This document shows, one piece after another, positions 20,541-32,877 of a stretch of DNA of 64,000 nucleotides (positions are counted from its first letter, which is position 1; each line of letters opens with the position of its first letter). Below the pieces are notes generated by a model that had not been told where the DNA came from, searched no databases, and saw nothing but the letters and a program-made list of their open reading frames with translations. Made by a program: the position numbers and the translations under genes. The stretch is from Brachyhypopomus gauderio (lineage: Eukaryota > Chordata > Actinopteri > Gymnotiformes > Hypopomidae), in the NCBI RefSeq assembly GCF_052324685.1, contig NC_135213.1:41908200-41972199 (forward strand). Reading direction: 5' to 3'.

Positions 20541-20944
20541 TGAGTGTCTTGTTGGGCGTGTGGAAAGAGAGAGTGTGCTCTCTTCCTGCTAGCCAGTTTT
20601 AAATATGCTTCTCATGCCATTTGCAACTTTGTGCTGCCAAACTTTAGCAGTCCTAACTGATCCTGAAATAGTCCCAGGAATTGAGTTACAAATGGCTGCT
20701 TCGTCGTTACAATGTGTTGGCATGGAAATGCAGTGGGGTCTCTTGCAGCGTAGAGGATTAACTTGCCTCTCTAATGTGATTTGTGATGAGACCTTATGCC
20801 ACCAGTGGGGAGAGCTCGCACTCACAGGTGCTTCATCCAAAGATCTTCATGCAACATAGCGATGTCTTGTTTCAGGTAAAAGAAAAAGTGCCACATTCTT
20901 TCATGGCCGGTCACTGGTTGCTCCGCCTTGCGCTAAAAGAGGGT

Positions 20945-21016
20945 CTCCCCGTCGGGGAATCGAACCCCGGTCTTCCGCGTGACAGGCGGAGATACTATCC
21001 ACTATACTAACGAGGA
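20945..21016 (-). tRNA. tRNA-Asp-GTC: tRNA-Asp (GTC), unit 11
   Basis: Consensus copy. Anticodon 20983-20981; T4 20938-20935. Confidence 0.98.
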
Positions 21017-21779
21017 CACGTGCTGTGTCTCGCAGTGATGCTGAGTCAGGTGACGTGCACTTGTCCCCTTGATTTTAAAGTACTCTGAATCATTGTGCCT
21101 GCAAGGAGGTGGTAAAAAGAACACATTGTGGTGATATTGACTCACTGTTGCCACTCCTCTTTTACCATCGTCAGTTTGTGGACTTATGATAGGAAAAACT
21201 CAAAGAATCTTGGTGACCTACAAGTTTGATTCATCTGCCTTCCTAGTTAAGTCATGCAAACCATTTGCTGCAAAATTGGCTTTAGCTACATTGGCAATTC
21301 ATTTTGTCTTCGTATTCCAGTGCATTGTACCGAACTGCAATATCCATCTTAGATCAACTGAGATTTTGCATTTCTCTCTTTCCCACATGCAAGTTCTGAA
21401 TTTCTTGGCACACATTACTGCTTTGCATCTACTAAAAGCACTCCAGAGAAAGCTTCACTTCATACCTTCATGAGGTAGGTGTCGTTTGTACTTGTATTTT
21501 GGTGGTATTTTTGTTTTTTTTTTTGTTTGTGTGCGTTGTTTGTCTACTCTTGGAACATCCTGTGATTGGTTAGGGTAGGATTAGAGTTTAATTACGTTGG
21601 CCTCAGATTCTGGTTAATTCCAGGCTTCTTGTGCTAACCTTGTTGTTTGTTAGCTGTTGTTGGCAGTAATTAGTTGCTGCAGGTGCACTTGCCGCCATGC
21701 TCCAAGGAGTGAATTGGGGGCGGATACATTTTTTCTCCAGCTTTGTTAGTTCTTCCTCAGCCTCGCTTCTTCTTTCCTA

Positions 21780-21852
21780 GCCTCGTTAGCGCAGTAGGTA
21801 GCGCGTCAGTCTCATAATCTGAAGGTCGTGAGTTCGACCCTCACACGGGGCA
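21780..21852 (+). tRNA. tRNA-Met-CAT: tRNA-Met (CAT), unit 12
   Basis: Consensus copy. Anticodon 21813-21815; T5 21861-21865. Confidence 0.98.
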
Positions 21853-22435
21853 GCAGAAGCTTTTTGAAAAGATTGACGAGCCCCCAAAAGATGCTCAAAC
21901 GCTCTTTCCTTATTCACTCGCATGCTGAGCACACCCCCTACCTGAAAATAGTATTGGCACATGACTCTTACAGGTCATCCCTAGTTGATTCAAGCTGTGC
22001 TTTTTCTTTTGTAAATTCGCGTGTACACAGCAAGTTGTGTTGCATCCAATTCAATTCTCTCCACTGACCGTTCAGTCAATATCTTGATGGCGTCTGTATT
22101 GACACCTCTACTGAGACATCAAGCTGCCTCTTTGGAGCATGTTCGCTCCCAGATCAAACTGCAGTGTCGTGGTGCCAACACAGAATAATGGACCACGTCG
22201 GACACTTTTCACTTTTGATTCTTTTTGATTCACTTTTGATGACACGCTTTTGAATACCTGATCACCTGGAATTGGTACCAGCTTGAAGTTAATAGTGAGT
22301 AGACTTATGGAGATTCATTTATTTGAATTTTCTTCTCAAGCCATTTGCAACTCAGAAGCAATGACACTTGTGCACTCATCATTGAGCTTGAGGAAGTCCA
22401 AGGAATTGATCTCTATGTTACTCTCGCTCCGCCGA

Positions 22436-22517
22436 GCTGCGATGGCCGAGAGGTTAAGGCGTTGGACTTGAAATCCAATGGGGTTTCCCCGCGCAGGTTC
22501 GACTCCTGCTTGCAGCG
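22436..22517 (+). tRNA. tRNA-Ser-TGA: tRNA-Ser (TGA), unit 12
   Basis: G15 form. Anticodon 22469-22471; first T4 22574-22577. Confidence 0.98.
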
Positions 22518-22921
22518 TGAGTGTCTTGTTGGGCGTGTGGAAAGAGAGAGTGTGCTCTCTTCCTGCTAGCCAGTTTTAAATATGCTTCTCATGCCATTTG
22601 CAACTTTGTGCTGCCAAACTTTAGCAGTCCTAACTGATCCTGAAATAGTCCCAGGAATTGAGTTACAAATGGCTGCTTCGTCGTTACAATGTGTTGGCAT
22701 GGAAATGCAGTGGGGTCTCTTGCAGCGTAGAGGATTAACTTGCCTCTCTAATGTGATTTGTGATGAGACCTTATGCCACCAGTGGGGAGAGCTCGCACTC
22801 ACAGGTGCTTCATCCAAAGATCTTCATGCAACATAGCGATGTCTTGTTTCAGGTAAAAGAAAAAGTGCCACATTCTTTCATGGCCGGTCACTGGTTGCTC
22901 CGCCTTGCGCTAAAAGAGGGT

Positions 22922-22993
22922 CTCCCCGTCGGGGAATCGAACCCCGGTCTTCCGCGTGACAGGCGGAGATACTATCCACTATACTAACGAGGA
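22922..22993 (-). tRNA. tRNA-Asp-GTC: tRNA-Asp (GTC), unit 12
   Basis: Consensus copy. Anticodon 22960-22958; T4 22915-22912. Confidence 0.98.
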
Positions 22994-23756
22994 CACGTGC
23001 TGTGTCTCGCAGTGATGCTGAGTCAGGTGACGTGCACTTGTCCCCTTGATTTTAAAGTACTCTGAATCATTGTGCCTGCAAGGAGGTGGTAAAAAGAACA
23101 CATTGTGGTGATATTGACTCACTGTTGCCACTCCTCTTTTACCATCGTCAGTTTGTGGACTTATGATAGGAAAAACTCAAAGAATCTTGGTGACCTACAA
23201 GTTTGATTCATCTGCCTTCCTAGTTAAGTCATGCAAACCATTTGCTGCAAAATTGGCTTTAGCTACATTGGCAATTCATTTTGTCTTCGTATTCCAGTGC
23301 ATTGTACCGAACTGCAATATCCATCTTAGATCAACTCAGATTTTGCATTTCTCTCTTTCCCACATGCAAGTTCTGAATTTCTTGGCACACATTACTGCTT
23401 TGCATCTACTAAAAGCACTCCAGAGAAAGCTTCACTTCATACCTTCATGAGGTAGGTGTCGTTTGTACTTGTATTTTGGTGGTATTTTTGTTTTTTTTTT
23501 TGTTTGTGTGCGTTGTTTGTCTACTCTTGGAACATCCTGTGATTGGTTAGGGTAGGATTAGAGTTTAATTACGTTGGCCTCAGATTCTGGTTAATTCCAG
23601 GCTTCTTGTGCTAACCTTGTTGTTTGTTAGCTGTTGTTGGCAGTAATTAGTTGCTGCAGGTGCACTTGCCGCCATGCTCCAAGGAGTGAATTGGGGGCGG
23701 ATACATTTTTTCTCCAGCTTTGTTAGTTCTTCCTCAGCCTCGCTTCTTCTTTCCTA

Positions 23757-23829
23757 GCCTCGTTAGCGCAGTAGGTAGCGCGTCAGTCTCATAATCTGAA
23801 GGTCGTGAGTTCGACCCTCACACGGGGCA
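23757..23829 (+). tRNA. tRNA-Met-CAT: tRNA-Met (CAT), unit 13
   Basis: Consensus copy. Anticodon 23790-23792; T5 23838-23842. Confidence 0.98.
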
Positions 23830-24412
23830 GCAGAAGCTTTTTGAAAAGATTGACGAGCCCCCAAAAGATGCTCAAACGCTCTTTCCTTATTCACTCGCAT
23901 GCTGAGCACACCCCCTACCTGAAAATAGTATTGGCACATGACTCTTACAGGTCATCCCTAGTTGATTCAAGCTGTGCTTTTTCTTTTGTAAATTCGCGTG
24001 TACACAGCAAGTTGTGTTGCATCCAATTCAATTCTCTCCACTGACCGTTCAGTCAATATCTTGATGGCGTCTGTATTGACACCTCTACTGAGACATCAAG
24101 CTGCCTCTTTGGAGCATGTTCGCTCCCAGATCAAACTGCAGTGTCGTGGTGCCAACACAGAATAATGGACCACGTCGGACACTTTTCACTTTTGATTCTT
24201 TTTGATTCACTTTTGATGACACGCTTTTGAATACCTGATCACCTGGAATTGGTACCAGCTTGAAGTTAATAGTGAGTAGACTTATGGAGATTCATTTATT
24301 TGAATTTTCTTCTCAAGCCATTTGCAACTCAGAAGCAATGACACTTGTGCACTCATCATTGAGCTTGAGGAAGTCCAAGGAATTGATCTCTATGTTACTC
24401 TCGCTCCGCCGA

Positions 24413-24494
24413 GCTGCGATGGCCGAAAGGTTAAGGCGTTGGACTTGAAATCCAATGGGGTTTCCCCGCGCAGGTTCGACTCCTGCTTGCAGCG
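24413..24494 (+). tRNA. tRNA-Ser-TGA: tRNA-Ser (TGA), unit 13, A15 variant
   Basis: A15 at 24427. Anticodon 24446-24448; first T4 24551-24554. Confidence 0.97.
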
Positions 24495-24898
24495 TGAGTG
24501 TCTTGTTGGGCGTGTGGAAAGAGAGAGTGTGCTCTCTTCCTGCTAGCCAGTTTTAAATATGCTTCTCATGCCATTTGCAACTTTGTGCTGCCAAACTTTA
24601 GCAGTCCTAACTGATCCTGAAATAGTCCCAGGAATTGAGTTACAAATGGCTGCTTCGTCGTTACAATGTGTTGGCATGGAAATGCAGTGGGGTCTCTTGC
24701 AGCGTAGAGGATTAACTTGCCTCTCTAATGTGATTTGTGATGAGACCTTATGCCACCAGTGGGGAGAGCTCGCACTCACAGGTGCTTCATCCAAAGATCT
24801 TCATGCAACATAGCGATGTCTTGTTTCAGGTAAAAGAAAAAGTGCCACATTCTTTCATGGCCGGTCACTGGTTGCTCCGCCTTGCGCTAAAAGAGGGT

Positions 24899-24970
24899 CT
24901 CCCCGTCGGGGAATCGAACCCCGGTCTTCCGCGTGACAGGCGGAGATACTATCCACTATACTAACGAGGA
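24899..24970 (-). tRNA. tRNA-Asp-GTC: tRNA-Asp (GTC), unit 13
   Basis: Consensus copy. Anticodon 24937-24935; T4 24892-24889. Confidence 0.98.
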
Positions 24971-25733
24971 CACGTGCTGTGTCTCGCAGTGATGCTGAGT
25001 CAGGTGACGTGCACTTGTCCCCTTGATTTTAAAGTACTCTGAATCATTGTGCCTGCAAGGAGGTGGTAAAAAGAACACATTGTGGTGATATTGACTCACT
25101 GTTGCCACTCCTCTTTTACCATCGTCAGTTTGTGGACTTATGATAGGAAAAACTCAAAGAATCTTGGTGACCTACAAGTTTGATTCATCTGCCTTCCTAG
25201 TTAAGTCATGCAAACCATTTGCTGCAAAATTGGCTTTAGCTACATTGGCAATTCATTTTGTCTTCGTATTCCAGTGCATTGTACCGAACTGCAATATCCA
25301 TCTTAGATCAACTCAGATTTTGCATTTCTCTCTTTCCCACATGCAAGTTCTGAATTTCTTGGCACACATTACTGCTTTGCATCTACTAAAAGCACTCCAG
25401 AGAAAGCTTCACTTCATACCTTCATGAGGTAGGTGTCGTTTGTACTTGTATTTTGGTGGTATTTTTGTTTTTTTTTTTGTTTGTGTGCGTTGTTTGTCTA
25501 CTCTTGGAACATCCTGTGATTGGTTAGGGTAGGATTAGAGTTTAATTACGTTGGCCTCAGATTCTGGTTAATTCCAGGCTTCTTGTGCTAACCTTGTTGT
25601 TTGTTAGCTGTTGTTGGCAGTAATTAGTTGCTGCAGGTGCACTTGCCGCCATGCTCCAAGGAGTGAATTGGGGGCGGATACATTTTTTCTCCAGCTTTGT
25701 TAGTTCTTCCTCAGCCTCGCTTCTTCTTTCCTA

Positions 25734-25806
25734 GCCTCGTTAGCGCAGTAGGTAGCGCGTCAGTCTCATAATCTGAAGGTCGTGAGTTCGACCCTCACAC
25801 GGGGCA
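25734..25806 (+). tRNA. tRNA-Met-CAT: tRNA-Met (CAT), unit 14
   Basis: Consensus copy. Anticodon 25767-25769; T5 25815-25819. Confidence 0.98.
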
Positions 25807-26389
25807 GCAGAAGCTTTTTGAAAAGATTGACGAGCCCCCAAAAGATGCTCAAACGCTCTTTCCTTATTCACTCGCATGCTGAGCACACCCCCTACCTGAA
25901 AATAGTATTGGCACATGACTCTTACAGGTCATCCCTAGTTGATTCAAGCTGTGCTTTTTCTTTTGTAAATTCGCGTGTACACAGCAAGTTGTGTTGCATC
26001 CAATTCAATTCTCTCCACTGACCGTTCAGTCAATATCTTGATGGCGTCTGTATTGACACCTCTACTGAGACATCAAGCTGCCTCTTTGGAGCATGTTCGC
26101 TCCCAGATCAAACTGCAGTGTCGTGGTGCCAACACAGAATAATGGACCACGTCGGACACTTTTCACTTTTGATTCTTTTTGATTCACTTTTGATGACACG
26201 CTTTTGAATACCTGATCACCTGGAATTGGTACCAGCTTGAAGTTAATAGTGAGTAGACTTATGGAGATTCATTTATTTGAATTTTCTTCTCAAGCCATTT
26301 GCAACTCAGAAGCAATGACACTTGTGCACTCATCATTGAGCTTGAGGAAGTCCAAGGAATTGATCTCTATGTTACTCTCGCTCCGCCGA

Positions 26390-26471
26390 GCTGCGATGGC
26401 CGAGAGGTTAAGGCGTTGGACTTGAAATCCAATGGGGTTTCCCCGCGCAGGTTCGACTCCTGCTTGCAGCG
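26390..26471 (+). tRNA. tRNA-Ser-TGA: tRNA-Ser (TGA), unit 14
   Basis: G15 form. Anticodon 26423-26425; first T4 26528-26531. Confidence 0.98.
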
Positions 26472-26875
26472 TGAGTGTCTTGTTGGGCGTGTGGAAAGAG
26501 AGAGTGTGCTCTCTTCCTGCTAGCCAGTTTTAAATATGCTTCTCATGCCATTTGCAACTTTGTGCTGCCAAACTTTAGCAGTCCTAACTGATCCTGAAAT
26601 AGTCCCAGGAATTGAGTTACAAATGGCTGCTTCGTCGTTACAATGTGTTGGCATGGAAATGCAGTGGGGTCTCTTGCAGCTTAGAGGATTAACTTGCCTC
26701 TCTAATGTGATTTGTGATGAGACCTTATGCCACCAGTGGGGAGAGCTTGCACTCACAGGTGCTTCATCCAAAGATCTTCATGCAACATAGCGATGTCTTG
26801 TTTCAGGTAAAAGAAAAAGTGCCACATTCTTTCATGGCCGGTCACTGGTTGCTCCGCCTTGCGCTAAAAGAGGGT

Positions 26876-26947
26876 CTCCCCGTCGGGGAATCGAACCCCG
26901 GTCTTCCGCGTGACAGGCGGAGATACTATCCACTATACTAACGAGGA
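26876..26947 (-). tRNA. tRNA-Asp-GTC: tRNA-Asp (GTC), unit 14
   Basis: Consensus tRNA; the 5'-flanking E-box is changed to CACATG (26948-26953). Anticodon 26914-26912; T4 26869-26866. Confidence 0.98.
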
Positions 26948-27709
26948 CACATGCTGTGGCTCGCAGTGATGCTGAGTCAGGTGACGTGCACTTGTCCCCT
27001 TGATTTTAAAGTACTCTGAATCATTGTGCCTGCAAGGAGGTGGTAAAAAGAACACATTGTGGTGATATTGACTCACTGTTGCCACTCCTCTTTTACCATC
27101 GTCAGTTTGTGGACTTATGATAGGAAAAACTCAAAGAATCTTGGTGACCTACAGGTTTGATTCATCTGCCTTCCTAGTTAAGTCATGCGAACCATTTCCT
27201 GCAAAATTGGCTTTAGCTACATTGGCAATTCATTTTGTCTTCGTATTCCAGTGCATTGTACCGAACTGCAATATCCATCTTAGATCAACTGAGATTTTGC
27301 ATTTCTCTCTTTCCCACATGCAAGTTCTGAATTTCTTGGCACACATTACTGCTTTGCATCTACTAAAAGCACTCCAGAGAAAGCTTCACTTCATACCTTC
27401 ATGAGGTAGGTGTCGTTTGTACTTGTATTTTGGTGGTATTTTTGTTTTTTTTTTGTTTGTGTGCGTTGTTTGTCTACTCTTGGAACATCCTGTGATTGGT
27501 TAGGGTAGGATTAGAGTTTAATTACGTTGGCCTCAGATTCTGGTTAATTCCAGGCTTCTTGTGCTAACCTTGTTGTTTGTTAGCTGTTGTTGGCAGTAAT
27601 TAGTTGCTGCAGGTGCACTTGCCGCCATGCTCCAAGGAGTGAATTGGGGGCGGATACATTTTTTCTCCAGCTTTGTTAGTTCTTCCTCAGCCTCGCTTCT
27701 TCTTTCCTA

Positions 27710-27782
27710 GCCTCGTTAGCGCAGTAGGTAGCGCGTCAGTCTCATAATCTGAAGGTCGTGAGTTCGACCCTCACACGGGGCA
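27710..27782 (+). tRNA. tRNA-Met-CAT: tRNA-Met (CAT), unit 15
   Basis: Consensus copy. Anticodon 27743-27745; T5 27791-27795. Confidence 0.98.
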
Positions 27783-28365
27783 GCAGAAGCTTTTTGAAAA
27801 GATTGACGAGCCCCCAAAAGATGCTCAAACGCTCTTTCCTTATTCACTCGCATGCTGAGCACACCCCCTACCTGAAAATAGTATTGGCACATGACTCTTA
27901 CAGGTCATCCCTAGTTGATTCAAGCTGTGCTTTTTCTTTTGTAAATTCGCGTGTGCACAGCAAGTTGTGTTGCATCCAATTCAATTCTCTCCACTGACCG
28001 TTCAGTCAATACCTTGATGGCGTCTGTATTGACACCTCTACTGAGACATCAAGCTGCCTCTTTGGAGCATGTTTGCTCCCAGATCAAACTGCAGTGTCGT
28101 GGAGCCAACACAGAATAATGGACCACGTCGGACACTTTTCACTTTTGATTCTTTTTGATTCACTTTTGATGACACGCTTTTGAATACCTGATCACCTGGA
28201 ATTGGTACCAGCTTGAAGTTAATAGTGAGTAGACTTATGGAGATTCATTTATTTGAATTTTCTTCTCAAGCCATTTGCAACTCAGAAGCAATGACACTTG
28301 TGCACTCATCATTGAGCTTGAGGAAGTCCAAGGAATTGATCTCTATGTTACTCTCGCTCCGCCGA

Positions 28366-28447
28366 GCTGCGATGGCCGAGAGGTTAAGGCGTTGGACTTG
28401 AAATCCAATGGGGTTTCCCCGCGCAGGTTCGACTCCTGCTTGCAGCG
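28366..28447 (+). tRNA. tRNA-Ser-TGA: tRNA-Ser (TGA), unit 15
   Basis: G15 form. Anticodon 28399-28401; first T4 28504-28507. Confidence 0.98.
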
Positions 28448-28851
28448 TGAGTGTCTTGTTGGGCGTGTGGAAAGAGAGAGTGTGCTCTCTTCCTGCTAGC
28501 CAGTTTTAAATATGCTTCTCATGCCATTTGCAACTTTGTGCTGCCAAACTTTAGCAGTCCTAACTGATCCTGAAATAGTCCCAGGAATTGAGTTACAAAT
28601 GGCTGCTTCGTCGTTACAATGTGTTGGCATGGAAATGCAGTGGGGTCTCTTGCAGCTTAGAGGATTAACTTGCCTCTCTAATGTGATTTGTGATGAGACC
28701 TTATGCCACCAGTGGGGAGAGCTTGCACTCACAGGTGCTTCATCCAAAGATCTTCATGCAACATAGCGATGTCTTGTTTCAGGTAAAAGAAAAAGTGCCA
28801 CATTCTTTCATGGCCGGTCACTGGTTGCTCCGCCTTGCGCTAAAAGAGGGT

Positions 28852-28923
28852 CTCCCCGTCGGGGAATCGAACCCCGGTCTTCCGCGTGACAGGCGGAGAT
28901 ACTATCCACTATACTAACGAGGA
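28852..28923 (-). tRNA. tRNA-Asp-GTC: tRNA-Asp (GTC), unit 15
   Basis: Consensus copy. Anticodon 28890-28888; T4 28845-28842. Confidence 0.98.
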
Positions 28924-29686
28924 CACGTGCTGTGTCTCGCAGTGATGCTGAGTCAGGTGACGTGCACTTGTCCCCTTGATTTTAAAGTACTCTGAATCAT
29001 TGTGCCTGCAAGGAGGTGGTAAAAAGAACACATTGTGGTGATATTGACTCACTGTTGCCACTCCTCTTTTACCATCGTCAGTTTGTGGACTTATGATAGG
29101 AAAAACTCAAAGAATCTTGGTGACCTACAGGTTTGATTCATCTGCCTTCCTAGTTAAGTCATGCGAACCATTTGCTGCAAAATTGGCTTTAGCTACATTG
29201 GCAATTCATTTTGTCTTCGTATTCCAGTGCATTGTACCGAACTGCAATATCCATCTTAGATCAACTGAGATTTTGCATTTCTCTCTTTCCCACATGCAAG
29301 TTCTGAATTTCTTGGCACACATTACTGCTTTGCATCTACTAAAAGCACTCCAGAGAAAGCTTCACTTCATACCTTCATGAGGTAGGTGTCGTTTGTACTT
29401 GTATTTTGGTGGTATTTTTGTTTTTTTTTTTGTTTGTGTGCGTTTTTTGTCTACTCTTGGAACATCCTGTGATTGGTTAGGGTAGGATTAGAGTTTAATT
29501 ACGTTGGCCTCAGATTCTGGTTAATTCCAGGCTTCTTGTGCTAACCTTGTTGTTTGTTAGCTGTTGTTGGCAGTAATTAGTTGCTGCAAGTGCACTTGCC
29601 GCCATGCTCCAAGGAGTGAATTGGGGGCGGATACATTTTTTCTCCAGCTTTGTTAGTTCTTCCTCAGCCTCGCTTCTTCTTTCCTA

Positions 29687-29759
29687 GCCTCGTTAGCGCA
29701 GTAGGTAGCGCGTCAGTCTCATAATCTGAAGGTCGTGAGTTCGACCCTCACACGGGGCA
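29687..29759 (+). tRNA. tRNA-Met-CAT: tRNA-Met (CAT), unit 16
   Basis: Consensus copy. Anticodon 29720-29722; T5 29768-29772. Confidence 0.98.
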
Positions 29760-30342
29760 GCAGAAGCTTTTTGAAAAGATTGACGAGCCCCCAAAAGATG
29801 CTCAAACGCTCTTTCCTTATTCACTCGCATGCTGAGCACACCCCCTACCTGAAAATAGTATTGGCACATGACTCTTACAGGTCATCCCTAGTTGATTCAA
29901 GCTGTGCTTTTTCTTTTGTAAATTCGCGTGTACACAGCAAGTTGTGTTGCATCCAATTCAATTCTCTCCACTGACCGTTCAGTCAATATCTTGATGGCGT
30001 CTGTATTGACACCTCTACTGAGACATCAAGCTGCCTCTTTGGAGCATGTTCGCTCCCAGATCAAACTGCAGTGTCGTGGTGCCAACACAGAATAATGGAC
30101 CACGTCGGACACTTTTCACTTTTGATTCTTTTTGATTCACTTTTGATGACACGCTTTTGAATACCTGATCACCTGGAATTGGTACCAGCTTGAAGTTAAT
30201 AGTGAGTAGACTTATGGAGATTCATTTATTTGAATTTTCTTCTCAAGCCATTTGCAACTCAGAAGCAATGACACTTGTGCACTCATCATTGAGCTTGAGG
30301 AAGTCCAAGGAATTGATCTCTATGTTACTCTCGCTCCGCCGA

Positions 30343-30424
30343 GCTGCGATGGCCGAAAGGTTAAGGCGTTGGACTTGAAATCCAATGGGGTTTCCCCGCG
30401 CAGGTTCGACTCCTGCTTGCAGCG
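30343..30424 (+). tRNA. tRNA-Ser-TGA: tRNA-Ser (TGA), unit 16, A15 variant
   Basis: A15 at 30357. Anticodon 30376-30378; first T4 30481-30484. Confidence 0.97.
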
Positions 30425-30828
30425 TGAGTGTCTTGTTGGGCGTGTGGAAAGAGAGAGTGTGCTCTCTTCCTGCTAGCCAGTTTTAAATATGCTTCTCATG
30501 CCATTTGCAACTTTGTGCTGCCAAACTTTAGCAGTCCTAACTGATCCTGAAATAGTCCCAGGAATTGAGTTACAAATGGCTGCTTCGTCGTTACAATGTG
30601 TTGGCATGGAAATGCAGTGGGGTCTCTTGCAGCGTAGAGGATTAACTTGCCTCTCTAATGTGATTTGTGATGAGACCTTATGCCACCAGTGGGGAGAGCT
30701 CGCACTCACAGGTGCTTCATCCAAAGATCTTCATGCAACATAGCGATGTCTTGTTTCAGGTAAAAGAAAAAGTGCCACATTCTTTCATGGCCGGTCACTG
30801 GTTGCTCCGCCTTGCGCTAAAAGAGGGT

Positions 30829-30900
30829 CTCCCCGTCGGGGAATCGAACCCCGGTCTTCCGCGTGACAGGCGGAGATACTATCCACTATACTAACGAGGA
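30829..30900 (-). tRNA. tRNA-Asp-GTC: tRNA-Asp (GTC), unit 16
   Basis: Consensus copy. Anticodon 30867-30865; T4 30822-30819. Confidence 0.98.
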
Positions 30901-31663
30901 CACGTGCTGTGTCTCGCAGTGATGCTGAGTCAGGTGACGTGCACTTGTCCCCTTGATTTTAAAGTACTCTGAATCATTGTGCCTGCAAGGAGGTGGTAAA
31001 AAGAACACATTGTGGTGATATTGACTCACTGTTGCCACTCCTCTTTTACCATCGTCAGTTTGTGGACTTATGATAGGAAAAACTCAAAGAATCTTGGTGA
31101 CCTACAAGTTTGATTCATCTGCCTTCCTAGTTAAGTCATGCAAACCATTTGCTGCAAAATTGGCTTTAGCTACATTGGCAATTCATTTTGTCTTCGTATT
31201 CCAGTGCATTGTACCGAACTGCAATATCCATCTTAGATCAACTGAGATTTTGCATTTCTCTCTTTCCCACATGCAAGTTCTGAATTTCTTGGCACACATT
31301 ACTGCTTTGCATCTACTAAAAGCACTCCAGAGAAAGCTTCACTTCATACCTTCATGAGGTAGGTGTCGTTTGTACTTGTATTTTGGTGGTATTTTTGTTT
31401 TTTTTTTTGTTTGTGTGCGTTGTTTGTCTACTCTTGGAACATCCTGTGATTGGTTAGGGTAGGATTAGAGTTTAATTACGTTGGCCTCAGATTCTGGTTA
31501 ATTCCAGGCTTCTTGTGCTAACCTTGTTGTTTGTTAGCTGTTGTTGGCAGTAATTAGTTGCTGCAGGTGCACTTGCCGCCATGCTCCAAGGAGTGAATTG
31601 GGGGCGGATACATTTTTTCTCCAGCTTTGTTAGTTCTTCCTCAGCCTCGCTTCTTCTTTCCTA

Positions 31664-31736
31664 GCCTCGTTAGCGCAGTAGGTAGCGCGTCAGTCTCATA
31701 ATCTGAAGGTCGTGAGTTCGACCCTCACACGGGGCA
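31664..31736 (+). tRNA. tRNA-Met-CAT: tRNA-Met (CAT), unit 17, terminator lost
   Basis: Consensus mature sequence (anticodon 31697-31699), but the T5 is TATTT at 31745-31749 because of A at 31746. The next usable T run is about 135 nt further on. Confidence 0.97.
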
Positions 31737-32319
31737 GCAGAAGCTATTTGAAAAGATTGACGAGCCCCCAAAAGATGCTCAAACGCTCTTTCCTTATTCA
31801 CTCGCATGCTGAGCACACCCCCTACCTGAAAATAGTATTGGCACATGACTCTTACAGGTCATCCCTAGTTGATTCAAGCTGTGCTTTTTCTTTTGTAAAT
31901 TCGCGTGTACACAGCAAGTTGTGTTGCATCCAATTCAATTCTCTCCACTGACCGTTCAGTCAATATCTTGATGGCGTCTGTATTGACACCTCTACTGAGA
32001 CATCAAGCTGCCTCTTTGGAGCATGTTCGCTCCCAGATCAAACTGCAGTGTCGTGGTGCCAACACAGAATAATGGACCACGTCGGACACTTTTCACTTTT
32101 GATTCTTTTTGATTCACTTTTGATGACACGCTTTTGAATACCTGATCACCTGGAATTGGTACCAGCTTGAAGTTAATAGTGAGTAGACTTATGGAGATTC
32201 ATTTATTTGAATTTTCTTCTCAAGCCATTTGCAACTCAGAAGCAATGACACTTGTGCACTCATCATTGAGCTTGAGGAAGTCCAAGGAATTGATCTCTAT
32301 GTTACTCTCGCTCCGCCGA

Positions 32320-32401
32320 GCTGCGATGGCCGAAAGGTTAAGGCGTTGGACTTGAAATCCAATGGGGTTTCCCCGCGCAGGTTCGACTCCTGCTTGCAGC
32401 G
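32320..32401 (+). tRNA. tRNA-Ser-TGA: tRNA-Ser (TGA), unit 17, A15 variant
   Basis: A15 at 32334. Anticodon 32353-32355; first T4 32458-32461. Confidence 0.97.
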
Positions 32402-32805
32402 TGAGTGTCTTGTTGGGCGTGTGGAAAGAGAGAGTGTGCTCTCTTCCTGCTAGCCAGTTTTAAATATGCTTCTCATGCCATTTGCAACTTTGTGCTGCCA
32501 AACTTTAGCAGTCCTAACTGATCCTGAAATAGTCCCAGGAATTGAGTTACAAATGGCTGCTTCGTCGTTACAATGTGTTGGCATGGAAATGCAGTGGGGT
32601 CTCTTGCAGCGTAGAGGATTAACTTGCCTCTCTAATGTGATTTGTGATGAGACCTTATGCCACCAGTGGGGAGAGCTCGCACTCACAGGTGCTTCATCCA
32701 AAGATCTTCATGCAACATAGCGATGTCTTGTTTCAGGTAAAAGAAAAAGTGCCACATTCTTTCATGGCCGGTCACTGGTTGCTCCGCCTTGCGCTAAAAG
32801 AGGGT

Positions 32806-32877
32806 CTCCCCGTCGGGGAATCGAACCCCGGTCTTCCGCGTGACAGGCGGAGATACTATCCACTATACTAACGAGGA
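32806..32877 (-). tRNA. tRNA-Asp-GTC: tRNA-Asp (GTC), unit 17
   Basis: Consensus copy. Anticodon 32844-32842; T4 32799-32796. Confidence 0.98.

Larger units (their letters stand above)
19803..21779. repeat. Unit 11 (type A)
   Basis: 1977 bp. Type A with Ser G15. Confidence 0.9.
21780..23756. repeat. Unit 12 (type A, actCag variant)
   Basis: 1977 bp. Type A with a G-to-C change at 23337 shared only with unit 13. Confidence 0.9.
23757..25733. repeat. Unit 13 (type A, Ser A15, actCag variant)
   Basis: 1977 bp. Shares the rare actCag change with adjacent unit 12 but differs at tRNA-Ser position 15, so the two are recent relatives with one exchanged or mutated site. Confidence 0.9.
25734..27709. 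repeat. Unit 14 (A-to-B mosaic)
   Basis: 1976 bp. Type A on the left (T339 equivalent), type B from the 984 site to the end, with cacatg at the E-box and C1501. Confidence 0.88.
27710..29686. repeat. Unit 15 (type B, tail variant r)
   Basis: 1977 bp. G282, T401, A430, T984, T1051, with CACGTG retained. The tail carries T1771 and A1915 equivalents, seen otherwise only in units 18 and 19. Confidence 0.88.
29687..31663. repeat. Unit 16 (type A, Ser A15)
   Basis: 1977 bp. Type A with Ser A15. Confidence 0.9.
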
